This document shows positions 17,129 through 25,244 of a stretch of DNA of 27,349 bases, in pieces. Position 1 is the stretch's first letter; the number at the start of each line of letters is the position of its first letter. The notes beneath the pieces are model-generated. The model saw only the letters and a program-made list of their open reading frames with translations, had not been told where the DNA came from and made no database searches. Both the position numbers and the translations under genes were made by a program. The DNA comes from Bacteroidota bacterium (GTDB lineage: Bacteria > Bacteroidota > Bacteroidia > Bacteroidales > B39-G9): assembly GCA_030592465.1 (NCBI GenBank), contig JAUVJB010000004.1, positions 1 through 27,349 of the forward strand. The letters are read 5' to 3'.

Positions 17129-19093
17129 CTATATTTTAATTCCAATTACTATTATATCATCAATCTGTTCAAGGTCTCCTTTCCACTCGTTAATTGTTTT
17201 ATCAAGAATTTCTTCTTGTTTATCTATCGGTTCATTGCTTATTTCTGTTAATAGGTTTCTAAAGGCTTTATACATAAATTTTCTTTCACGAGGACCACCA
17301 AACTGGTCAGCATAACCATCAGAAAAAATGTATAAAGTGTCACCTTTCTGAACATCAACCTCGTTATTTGTATATTTTTTAAATTCTTCGGAGCCACTTT
17401 GTCCAATAGGGAATTTATCTGCTTTATACTGTATAAGTTCATTATTGCGAACTAAATATAAAGGATTATAAGCACCCGCATATTGTACTTTTAAATTTTC
17501 GTAATCGATAGAACATAATGCAATATCCATTCCATCTCTAACTGAAGAATCTGAACTTTTTTCTCTTAACGTATTTGTAACACCCTGATTTAAAGCATCT
17601 AAAATATCAGAAGGTTTGCGTGCATCTACAACATTAACAGCATGATTAAGTTGGTTGCTTCCAACAATTGACATGAAAGCTCCCGGAACTCCATGACCTG
17701 TACAATCAACGGCTGCAATAATTACTTTTTTATCAATTACTTTCAACCAATAAAAATCACCGCTTACAATATCCTTAGGTCGGTATAAAATAAATGAATT
17801 TGGCACTGTGCTTTGTACATAACTATCAGGAGGTAAAATAGCATTCTGAATTCTTTTTGCATATCTAATACTATCAGTAATATGTTTATTTTGTTCTTCT
17901 ATCATTTCTTTTTGTTTAGATATTTTGGCTGTTCTGTCTCTTACTTTTTCCTCTAATTCATAGTAATAACTTTCTAATTCTGAAATCATCATATTAAACT
18001 TTTGAGATAGTGTGGCAATTTCGTTATTACCAATAACTTCCGCCCTTTCGTTAAGATGACCGTTTGTAATTCTATTAACAGTAATTACCAAATTTTTAAT
18101 AGGATCAGTAATAACTCTTGTTTTCTTATAAATTAATGACACTACAATTATTAAGGTTAATCCAAATATTATAAAAAATTTAATAAGTTCATTTCGCAAA
18201 CGATTAATTTCACTTGCTTTGTCTGAAACAATTCTAATTACGGCATTTTTATATAATTCGGTATTTTTCCTGTTCATGTAAACATACTCATAACTAAGTG
18301 TACAACCTTTTTCTTTTTCAACTATGGTAATAGTGTCTTTTTGATGGAATACTTCGTCTAAGGTCTTTTTATGTGTTTCTTTAACATTAGTGCTTTTATC
18401 TAACGAAAAAGGTTTGTCTGCTCCAATAAATAAATCAACCGAATTTATACTTTCCTGTTTTTTTGCAATATCTTTTAAGGTATTTTTAATAAAGTTAATA
18501 ATCTCATCAGCTTTTTGAGAATATATACCAATCTCAATAATATATTTTCCGTCATTAGTAGGTTGATAGGTATATTTTTTTAATCTACGTGTTGATGCTT
18601 CAATGGCAAATCTTTCGCTCTTAAATTTTTTATTGCTTAAAATACCCAAAAGCATATTTTTATGTTTTTCACCAAAACTAAAGAAGTTCAGATTTAAGTC
18701 TTTTTTATAAGTAGTATTTATTACAATACCATTACTATTAATCACATAAATATCATACAATTTTGGATTCATGCCAAGTTCTTTTCTAATTTTGTAAAGA
18801 TTGACTTTTTCAATATTTTTTGTATTAGAGAGATATTTATTAACAATAATACTGCTGTAATTGTGTATTTTGTCATTCAAATTTTGTTCCAAAACATCAA
18901 GTGCCATATCTTGAAATTCAAGAACTTTTATTATCTCATCAGAAATAATATGATTTTTGGCAGCACTTGACTCAACAAGAATTGATTTGGTATTTTGATA
19001 ATTAATAACACCAAGTATAAATAATGCAACAATAGCGGGTGTTACTACATTTAATATAAGTTGTCGAAAAATTGTTGTTGTTTTATTCTCCAT
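17129..19093 (-). CDS. Membrane sensor PP2C/SpoIIE-type serine phosphatase with HAMP domain
   Basis: A 654-aa signalling protein. A transmembrane helix near residues 14-36 (VVTPAIVALFILGVI), an extracytoplasmic sensor region to about 300 (possibly Cache-like, unproven), and a second helix (FFIIFGLTLIIVVSLI, about 303-322) lead into a HAMP domain (DPIKNLVITVNRITNGHLNE), a coiled coil, and a C-terminal SpoIIE PP2C phosphatase domain (about 430-654). Metal-binding motifs are present: DIVSGDFYW, AAVDCTGHGVPGAFMS (about 455-470), RDGMDIALCS, LYIFSDGYADQFGG and the terminal DDIIVIGIKI. Such phosphatases dephosphorylate STAS-type anti-sigma antagonists or similar Ser/Thr-phosphoproteins in partner-switching pathways; no partner gene is in the window. 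The gene begins 26 nt after the stop of the translocase-like gene, so these two form an operon. The phosphatase active site looks complete. The input signal is unknown. Confidence 0.93.
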   Translation of the reverse strand: MENKTTTIFRQLILNVVTPAIVALFILGVINYQNTKSILVESSAAKNHIISDEIIKVLEFQDMALDVLEQNLNDKIHNYSSIIVNKYLSNTKNIEKVNLYKIRKELGMNPKLYDIYVINSNGIVINTTYKKDLNLNFFSFGEKHKNMLLGILSNKKFKSERFAIEASTRRLKKYTYQPTNDGKYIIEIGIYSQKADEIINFIKNTLKDIAKKQESINSVDLFIGADKPFSLDKSTNVKETHKKTLDEVFHQKDTITIVEKEKGCTLSYEYVYMNRKNTELYKNAVIRIVSDKASEINRLRNELIKFFIIFGLTLIIVVSLIYKKTRVITDPIKNLVITVNRITNGHLNERAEVIGNNEIATLSQKFNMMISELESYYYELEEKVRDRTAKISKQKEMIEEQNKHITDSIRYAKRIQNAILPPDSYVQSTVPNSFILYRPKDIVSGDFYWLKVIDKKVIIAAVDCTGHGVPGAFMSIVGSNQLNHAVNVVDARKPSDILDALNQGVTNTLREKSSDSSVRDGMDIALCSIDYENLKVQYAGAYNPLYLVRNNELIQYKADKFPIGQSGSEEFKKYTNNEVDVQKGDTLYIFSDGYADQFGGPRERKFMYKAFRNLLTEISNEPIDKQEEILDKTINEWKGDLEQIDDIIVIGIKI

Positions 19094-19119
19094 ATTTTTT
19101 TTTATTAAATAAGATTCAA

Positions 19120-22100
19120 CTATAAATTTAAAAATGATGATGTAATTTCGTTATTTTCAAATATTAACTCATTAACTTTATTACTCTCTATTTTGAATAA
19201 TAACGACTCTTCTAAAGCATAAAACTCATCAAATTTATCACTATTAACAGAATAATTATTCCAAAGTATGCTATTTCGGATAAATTCCTGCTTTCGATTA
19301 TTATTTTTTTGTACAATTTTGCCTTTAACAATAATATATAAATTATTCCTTATAATTTTAATAGAATCGCCCTCTCCTACTTCCATTTCATCAATATTAT
19401 CAACCACTTTAGAAAGAAGCTCAGTAGGAATATTATCAAATTGCTTCATTTGTTTCAACCTTAATATTTTATCGTACAACAAAATAAATTCTTCTTTATT
19501 TTCTGAATTAATAACATTATTAAGTCTGTTTTTAATATTATCACCTACTCTGACAATACATTTATTATATACTTCTTTGTCTGTCTCATATATTAAATGA
19601 GCCGTTGTTTCGCACAAAAGTTTATCGGTATTAAAAAGTTGGGCTAATAAATCATCACTAACTTTAAAGTCGGTAAATTTAAAAAAGCTGTTTATTGCAC
19701 AGGCTTTAGTCCAGCGATTAATATAATTCGGGTCTCTATCAATTATTGCAGTTAATAGGTCTTCTATTTCTAAAATATTTACAGGGAAAAAATTTTGAAG
19801 TTTTTTTATTTTTTCAACATTGGAAACATCATCAATAACAGGAAATAAGGTTGGTTTTAATTCTTCGGCAACGAACAAATCTAATAATTCAATTGCAAAG
19901 CCAACGCCTTCATTAGTCCCACTTTCTAAATTTTCTTTTATCTGTGAGATTGATTTTGCATCGTAAGCAAGCGAAAGTAAATTAAAAAGTGTTTGATAAT
20001 CACTCTTTATCTCTTCATCTAAAGCTTGTTTCAAATTGTCTGTGTCGTCATTATCTTTAATGCTTGTTATTGCAGCCAAATTCCATGCAATAATTCGAAT
20101 ATTAAGTTCAATAATTTGAAAAATTTTATGACTATTATTCTCATCTGCTTGAAAATTACACAATTGTAACGAATTGACAGTTTGAAGCAAAATATCTCTG
20201 TTAGTATTATCAATTTTATTTAATAAAAGTGATTTAGTTTTTTCTCCTCCAATAGAACCATACAGTTTTATAATATCTATTAATACATTATTATTGATAT
20301 TCGACCTATTAAAAATTTGCTCAAGATGATCAACAGCGACTTCGCCATACTCAGCTATTGAAGCATAAGCATGCCTATGATAATCAGGCTGTGTAAATAA
20401 TTCAACGAGCATAGGAAGTAATTGTTTATCCTTAATAACTCCGGATGTTTTAATTGCCTCAATTTTTACTGCAAATTCATTATCTTTTAATAATAAGATT
20501 ATCAAAGGCAGGTATTCTTTCTTATATGAAACTCCAATAAGCTTAGCAGATAGAATTTTATTGCTTGTTTCGTTCGATTTGATGAGTAATGAAATTGAAT
20601 TTAAAGATGAATTTTGTTCAATCAAATTTGAAAATTTTTTTTCAACATCAACAAACAACTTTTTTATCTCGCTATTTTGTTCATTATTAATATGTTCTTT
20701 TATAGAGTTGTAAGCTTTTAAGATGTTTAGTTCATTAATTTTGCTAATTGAGAAACGCCTTATCTCATCTGAATTATTATTTAACAAATCAATAAGTGTT
20801 TTTTCATATAAAATCGGATTTATAATATCAATAAGTTCTGTAATATTGTTTAATTGATTTTTATCAACATCATTAATTTTTTCAATAATTGGGTGAACTA
20901 CATCATTTTTATCAATCTGTTTATTAGTAACTTGTATTTTTGATTTCTCTAATGATTTCTCTAATGATTTACGATATTCTTTATATAACTGAACAGCAAC
21001 AACAACCCAAACAATAAGAATAAAGACTAATGTATATGAAAAATGGATTAATTTAAAAAAACTTAATAAACCTAAAGTTGATAGTAATATTCCTGAAAGC
21101 AAAGCGGAAAATTCATTAACAGTACCATCGATACGTGATTGCACATCAAACCTTATTTTTTTATCTAATGACTGATAAAGTAACTTAAATGCCGGAACTT
21201 CGATTGAATCTTTAATTGACTTAGAAAATAATTTGCTGAGAGAAATAAGCAGGAAGAATAATAAAAATCCGCTTGATGCAGCAGTAAATCCAAAATAATG
21301 ACCAGAAGAAGAAGCCAAAATTATTAAAAGTAATATTAAAAAAGGCAGTATTAATAAACATACCTTCAGTCCATAAGTTTTCATCAACTTACTGTAAACA
21401 AATGTTTTAATAATAATTGTAAAAATCATCATTGTACCTGTAAATACACCAAGATATTTTGCTAAGTCAGCTTCTTCGGGATATTTATAATTTGTAACAA
21501 CAAGAAAAGAATATTGAATAAAAAACGCCACAATCATTGAAAATATCACAAAAAGTGACATTAATAAAATATATTTATTCTTTAATAATTTTAAAAAACC
21601 AACATTATCCTTGTCATCTTTTTCTTCAATCTTACTATCACTCTCATCTATTTGTGAAACATTCAAATTAAAATTATTTTGAATAATAAATTGAAAGATA
21701 AAAGCAATAATAATGCTTATTGAACTAATTAATAAGATGCTTTTAGTACCATGTAAATAATTTAAAATTATTGGAATAGAATAACTGACAGCAATAATCC
21801 CAATTATCTGCCCCATATCAATTATTCCGTAAATTCTTTTACCTTGTCGTAAATTGAAAATTCTACCTATTGTACCCCAAAAACCTAAAAGTGCAACAAT
21901 GTTTAATGGTCCCAACATTAAAAATATACAAAAAACAACGACTTTATTACTTACAAAACCAAAACTAAGAAATAATAAAGCTGTTATTACCGATATTGTA
22001 AAGAGGTTAATTAATGTAAGCTTTGAGAATGATATATTTTTTTGAAATTTAGAAAAAATAGAAGTCATAATTATTCCGATTATTCCTGAAATTAAATAGG

Positions 22101-22266
22101 CATTCGGGATAAGTGAAGAATCAAATGTTTTTAAAAATAATGTATTTGCAACAATCTCAAAAGAACCATAAAAAATTCCAAAAAAAACTGATTGAGTTAT
22201 TAATAATAAAACAGATTTTGTTTCATTAGATTCAATGTTTAATGCTTTATTAATTAATTTACTCAC
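19120..22266 (-). CDS. Nucleotide-translocase/MFS-like membrane protein with HEAT-repeat and degenerate cNMP-binding domains
   Basis: A 1048-aa fusion. About residues 15-430 hold some 11-12 hydrophobic segments arranged as in NTT/MFS transporters. About 470-890 is all-helical with HEAT-like units (AKLIGVSYKKEYLPLIILLL, IKTSGVIKDKQLLPMLVELF, ASIAEYGEVAVDHLEQIF). About 939-1040 resembles a cyclic-nucleotide-binding fold (IPTELLSKVVDNIDEMEVGEGDSI, LYIIVKGKI), but the FGE and R-x-A residues of the phosphate-binding cassette are absent, so cNMP binding is doubtful. Known relatives are annotated as Npt1/Npt2-type nucleotide transporters, and true transport has not been shown for the HEAT-fused forms as far as I know. 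The start is GTG. It lies 26 nt upstream of the SpoIIE phosphatase gene, which suggests a joint role, the membrane protein perhaps acting as sensor or scaffold (inference). Confidence 0.82.
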   Translation of the reverse strand: MSKLINKALNIESNETKSVLLLITQSVFFGIFYGSFEIVANTLFLKTFDSSLIPNAYLISGIIGIIMTSIFSKFQKNISFSKLTLINLFTISVITALLFLSFGFVSNKVVVFCIFLMLGPLNIVALLGFWGTIGRIFNLRQGKRIYGIIDMGQIIGIIAVSYSIPIILNYLHGTKSILLISSISIIIAFIFQFIIQNNFNLNVSQIDESDSKIEEKDDKDNVGFLKLLKNKYILLMSLFVIFSMIVAFFIQYSFLVVTNYKYPEEADLAKYLGVFTGTMMIFTIIIKTFVYSKLMKTYGLKVCLLILPFLILLLIILASSSGHYFGFTAASSGFLLFFLLISLSKLFSKSIKDSIEVPAFKLLYQSLDKKIRFDVQSRIDGTVNEFSALLSGILLSTLGLLSFFKLIHFSYTLVFILIVWVVVAVQLYKEYRKSLEKSLEKSKIQVTNKQIDKNDVVHPIIEKINDVDKNQLNNITELIDIINPILYEKTLIDLLNNNSDEIRRFSISKINELNILKAYNSIKEHINNEQNSEIKKLFVDVEKKFSNLIEQNSSLNSISLLIKSNETSNKILSAKLIGVSYKKEYLPLIILLLKDNEFAVKIEAIKTSGVIKDKQLLPMLVELFTQPDYHRHAYASIAEYGEVAVDHLEQIFNRSNINNNVLIDIIKLYGSIGGEKTKSLLLNKIDNTNRDILLQTVNSLQLCNFQADENNSHKIFQIIELNIRIIAWNLAAITSIKDNDDTDNLKQALDEEIKSDYQTLFNLLSLAYDAKSISQIKENLESGTNEGVGFAIELLDLFVAEELKPTLFPVIDDVSNVEKIKKLQNFFPVNILEIEDLLTAIIDRDPNYINRWTKACAINSFFKFTDFKVSDDLLAQLFNTDKLLCETTAHLIYETDKEVYNKCIVRVGDNIKNRLNNVINSENKEEFILLYDKILRLKQMKQFDNIPTELLSKVVDNIDEMEVGEGDSIKIIRNNLYIIVKGKIVQKNNNRKQEFIRNSILWNNYSVNSDKFDEFYALEESLLFKIESNKVNELIFENNEITSSFLNL

Positions 22267-22365
22267 TATTTATAAATTTTACTAAAACAATGATTTATAA
22301 AAATGCAGTTGCAATATATACATAATTTTTTTTTTATAAAAATTTCATTTCTAATAAAAATTAAA

Positions 22366-22373
22366 TACATTTG
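22366..22373 (+). promoter_or_regulatory. Predicted -7 box TACATTTG
   Basis: An exact match to the Bacteroidota -7 consensus TAnnTTTG, 20 nt before the ATG at 22394. It implies a very short leader. A T10 run (22326-22335) lies upstream in this divergent intergenic region. No clear -33 TTG is seen at the expected distance. Confidence 0.6.
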
Positions 22374-22393
22374 AAAATTTAACAGCACAAATT

Positions 22394-23164
22394 ATGTTTA
22401 AAGGCTCAGATGATAAATATTCAAAAAGACGTGAATTTGTTTTTTTGATTTTAACCGGATTGTTCTTAGGTTCTTTAACCATGCTTAACATACTAGGGTT
22501 AACAAGAATTATTAACTTTTCTTTTACTTTATTTGATATAAAAATACCTTTTATAGTATTTATTGGTGTCTTGCCCTATCCCATCACTTTTTTATGTACC
22601 GATTTTATTAGTGAGCTTTACGGCAAACACAGAGCAAACACAGTTGTGTGGGTTGGATTATTATTAAACATTTGGGTAATCTTTATAATGTGGATAGGTG
22701 GTCTTTTGCCTCCACACCCTATTATTGACCCTAGTACAGGTCTCCCTCCGTTCGGTGATCATAACAGAGTGTTTTTTGAAGTTCAAAAATTAACTTTTGG
22801 TGCTGTTGCAGCTTCTATGATAGCATACCTGACCGCACAATTTGTTGATGTGCATATTTTTCATGCGTTGCGTCGTATGACTAAAGGAAAAAAATTATGG
22901 CTTAGAAATAATTGTTCTACATTAATCAGCCAAATGGTTGATTCTCTATCTGTTATTTTAATAACATACTATTACACTCATGCAATACATGTTCCTGAAG
23001 GAGTTACAGTCTTTCATTATCTTACTGTACTGATTTTATCAAATTATATGTATAAAATGCTTGTGGCTTTACTTGATACAATTCCATTTTATATAGGAGT
23101 AAAATACCTTTCAAGGTACTTAAACATTGATACTACTTATAAAGAAACAAAATCGAAATATTAA
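22394..23164 (+). CDS. yhhQ: Queuosine precursor transporter (YhhQ/VUT family)
   Basis: A 256-aa inner-membrane protein of the VUT (formerly DUF165) family, which imports queuosine precursors (preQ0/preQ1 or queuine) for the queuosine modification of tRNA wobble bases. About six transmembrane segments are visible. The family core is present: PYPITFLCTDFISELYGKHR after the second segment, FGAVAASMIAYLTAQFVDVH in the middle, and RNNCSTLISQMVDSLSVILI near the end. Length is close to family norm. The gene is divergent from the HEAT/translocase-like gene and convergent with kdsA, with stop codons separated by one base. No queuosine synthesis gene is in the window. The short leader predicted from the TACATTTG box leaves no room for a preQ1 riboswitch. 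Confidence 0.9.
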   Translation: MFKGSDDKYSKRREFVFLILTGLFLGSLTMLNILGLTRIINFSFTLFDIKIPFIVFIGVLPYPITFLCTDFISELYGKHRANTVVWVGLLLNIWVIFIMWIGGLLPPHPIIDPSTGLPPFGDHNRVFFEVQKLTFGAVAASMIAYLTAQFVDVHIFHALRRMTKGKKLWLRNNCSTLISQMVDSLSVILITYYYTHAIHVPEGVTVFHYLTVLILSNYMYKMLVALLDTIPFYIGVKYLSRYLNIDTTYKETKSKY

Positions 23165-23165
23165 A

Positions 23166-23984
23166 TTATAACGAAACCACTGTTTGTCTTAGTTTGACTA
23201 ATCTATTTAAAAGCCCCTCAAGAAGACTTAAATTGAGCATGTTGGCTCCGTCAGATTTTGCTATTGCAGGATTTGGATGTGTCTCAATAAAAATTCCATC
23301 AACACCAACAGCTATACCTGCTTTTGCAATTGTTTCAATCAACTCGGGTTTACCGCCTGTAACGCCTGAACTTTGATTTGGCTGCTGCAACGAGTGAGTA
23401 ATATCAAGCACAACAGGATATCCAAATTTTTGCATCTCAGGTATTCCTCTATAATCAATAATTAAATCTTGATAACCAAACATTGTGCCTCTATCGGTAA
23501 ACATCACTTTATTATTACCTGATTGCACAACTTTATCTGCTGCAAATTTCATGGCTGCAGGTGAAAGAAACTGACCTTTTTTTATATTAATTATCTTGCC
23601 TGTTTTGGCTGCTGCTATAAGCAAATTTGTTTGACGACACAAAAAAGCCGGTATCTGTAAAATATCAACATATCTGGCAGCCATTACTACTTCTTCTTCA
23701 GTATGAATATCGGTAACAATAGGTATTTGTAATGTTTCCCGAACATTTTTTAAAATATTTAATGCTTTTTCGTCACCAATGCCTGCAAAAGAATCCAGTC
23801 GCGAACGATTTGCCTTTCTGTACGATGCTTTAAAAATAAAAGGAATTTTAAGCCTGTCGGTTATTTTTTTAATTGTTTGTGCTGTTTCAAAAACAATCTC
23901 TTCACTTTCAACAACACATGGACCGGATAGAAGAAAAAAATTCTTAGAATCCAAATTTTTGATATAAGGTAATGAGTTTAGCAT
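23166..23984 (-). CDS. kdsA: 3-deoxy-8-phosphooctulonate synthase (KDO-8-phosphate synthase)
   Basis: A 272-aa enzyme condensing arabinose-5-phosphate with phosphoenolpyruvate to KDO-8-phosphate, the committed step toward the KDO sugar of lipid A/LPS. Motifs read clearly: GPCVVES near the N-terminus, FKASYRKANRS, VTDIHTEEE, LQIPAFLCRQTNLL, TDRGTMFGYQDLIIDYRG, DITHSLQQP and FIETHPNP...AKSDG. Cys23 occupies the position held by Asn in the E. coli enzyme; with His197, Glu234 and Asp245 it completes the metal site, so this is predicted to be a metal-dependent (class II) enzyme. Full family length. It is transcribed alone from a predicted TAACTTTG box at 24034-24027 and converges on the queuosine transporter. 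Confidence 0.97.
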   Translation of the reverse strand: MLNSLPYIKNLDSKNFFLLSGPCVVESEEIVFETAQTIKKITDRLKIPFIFKASYRKANRSRLDSFAGIGDEKALNILKNVRETLQIPIVTDIHTEEEVVMAARYVDILQIPAFLCRQTNLLIAAAKTGKIINIKKGQFLSPAAMKFAADKVVQSGNNKVMFTDRGTMFGYQDLIIDYRGIPEMQKFGYPVVLDITHSLQQPNQSSGVTGGKPELIETIAKAGIAVGVDGIFIETHPNPAIAKSDGANMLNLSLLEGLLNRLVKLRQTVVSL

Positions 23985-24026
23985 CTTTTATCTTTATGTG
24001 TTAAATAATTTATTAAATGTTTTTTG

Positions 24027-24034
24027 CAAAGTTA
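24027..24034 (-). promoter_or_regulatory. Predicted -7 box TAACTTTG for kdsA
   Basis: On the minus strand this is TAACTTTG, an exact match to TAnnTTTG, 42 nt upstream of the kdsA ATG. No convincing -33 element is visible. Confidence 0.5.
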
Positions 24035-24243
24035 TTAATTTTATTTTATAACTACACATTAAAAAATAACGGCTGAATATTTATAAACTTGCTCTAATTA
24101 AATTTTTACTTATTCGTAAATTTTATAGGGGTAAACAGCATTACGACTTACAAAGATAATTTTCAATCTCGGATTTACATTATTAAATGAATATGGTATT
24201 GTTGTAGTCTCATACAAATATAAATACTCAAGTAATTTTAAAT

Positions 24244-24903
24244 TTATATTGCATTCGGAATTTGTAAAAGCACTCCGCTATTAGCAATATCAAGTTCTGT
24301 TAAATTAGTTAGGTTCCAGATTTCTTTTGGCAGGCTGTCAAAATTATTTCTACCTATATAAAGATGTTTTAAACTTGACAATTTCCCAATTTGATGTGGA
24401 AGACTTGTCAATTGATTCTCGTTTAAATATAAATATTGCAGATTTTTCAAGTTGCCAATTTCTTCCGGCAAATCTTCTAATTTATTATATTCAAGATATA
24501 ACGATTGTAAATTTTCTAACTTCCCTATTTCCGGTGGTAAATGTGTCAGCTTATTGTGCTTAATTGATAATTTTGTTAAATTTTTCAAATATCCTATTTC
24601 AGGTGGCAATGATTGTATTTTGTTGCTACTTAATTTTAATATTTTAAGATTTTTTAATTCACTTATTTGCGGAGGAATTTCCTTTATTAAATTTTTAGAC
24701 AATACTAATTTCTCAATATTTTTAAACTTTACAATTTCATCAGGCACTTTAGTGAGTTGCCTAAAATTCAAATTAAGTCTTTTTACATCATCAGGATTTT
24801 CTAAAGCAGAATCAATACTATAATATGTTTTACATCCCATCAATAAAAACATAAATAAAAAAATAATTATTGATGTTCTTTTACTTTTTTCTATCGCAAT
24901 CAT
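24244..24903 (-). CDS. Small leucine-rich-repeat lipoprotein
   Basis: A 219-aa protein. An N-terminal hydrophobic segment ends in the lipobox LLMGC (Cys24), so it should be lipid-anchored in the envelope. From about residue 40 to the end there are eight leucine-rich repeats of mostly 23 residues with the pattern L-x-x-L-x-L-x-x-N-x-(L/I)-x-x-L-P-x-x-I-G-x-L. This is the bacterial LRR type related to small Ras-like or surface-antigen LRRs, such as LYLEYNKLEDLPEEIGNL. No catalytic domain is attached. LRR arrays bind proteins, and the partner is unknown. The coding frame ends without a separate capping domain, so the protein may be short for its kind but shows no frameshift. It appears to be a single-gene transcript with no clear terminator or promoter box. 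Confidence 0.9.
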   Translation of the reverse strand: MIAIEKSKRTSIIIFLFMFLLMGCKTYYSIDSALENPDDVKRLNLNFRQLTKVPDEIVKFKNIEKLVLSKNLIKEIPPQISELKNLKILKLSSNKIQSLPPEIGYLKNLTKLSIKHNKLTHLPPEIGKLENLQSLYLEYNKLEDLPEEIGNLKNLQYLYLNENQLTSLPHQIGKLSSLKHLYIGRNNFDSLPKEIWNLTNLTELDIANSGVLLQIPNAI

Positions 24904-24963
24904 TTTCTAAAATTTATATTACTAATTTTATTTTTTGCAAGATACAAAATTTTAAATATTTGA

Positions 24964-25005
24964 CAGCAATTCCGCAACAAATATCAGCAATTCCGCAACA
25001 AATAT
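24964..25005. repeat. Perfect 21-bp tandem duplication
   Basis: Two adjacent identical 21-bp units, 24964-24984 and 24985-25005, each beginning CAGCAATTCCGCAACAAATA. It is upstream of the LRR lipoprotein gene (about 60 nt from its start), so it could carry duplicated regulator sites or be a simple duplication. Confidence 0.9.
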
Positions 25006-25128
25006 AGAAAAAATTTTCAGCAAATAGCAATTAAAAAAATGCAATATAATTACTGTCCGCTGAAAATCAGCAGAAAATAAGTTAAATATTTTTTTTTATA
25101 GTTGAGTCTCCACCGACACAATTTTTAG

Positions 25129-25150
25129 CCGATTAGCGGTTTTGTAACAG
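25129..25150. repeat. Dispersed 22-bp repeat, copy B (inverted)
   Basis: CCGATTAGCGGTTTTGTAAC and its last two bases are the reverse complement of 17075-17096 with one mismatch. Weaker similarity extends on both sides, and the flank GTTGAGTCTCCACCGACACA belongs to this copy. Confidence 0.65.
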
Positions 25151-25223
25151 ACTGCTGTCCAAACTCGCTATTTCAGATTTGCAATTAGAAAATTTTGCAT
25201 AGAAGAAATAACCAAAAAATTTA

Positions 25224-25231
25224 TATATTTG
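25224..25231 (+). promoter_or_regulatory. Predicted -7 box TATATTTG
   Basis: An exact TAnnTTTG match only 13 nt before the ATG at 25245, implying a nearly leaderless transcript for the restriction-modification gene. No -33 element at normal spacing is found, so confidence is modest. Confidence 0.4.
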
Positions 25232-25244
25232 AGAAAAAATAAAA

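Larger units (their letters stand above)
24904..25223. other. Divergent intergenic region with short repeats
   Basis: No gene is supported here. The region holds a perfect 21-bp tandem duplication (24964-25005), the arms TTTTCAGC (25014-25021) and GCTGAAAA (25059-25066) that could pair across 37 nt, and the dispersed repeat copy at 25129-25150. It lies between the divergently transcribed LRR lipoprotein and restriction-modification genes. Confidence 0.6.

Noticed and set aside
10128..22266. A single six-gene operon from the translocase-like gene to the propeller lipoprotein
   Set aside because: The 188-nt repeat-containing gap at 16941-17128 breaks the otherwise tight spacing, so two transcription units are more likely.
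22267..22393. preQ1 riboswitch upstream of the queuosine transporter
   Set aside because: The predicted transcription start leaves a leader of only about 15 nt, and no aptamer-like GC-containing stem is seen.
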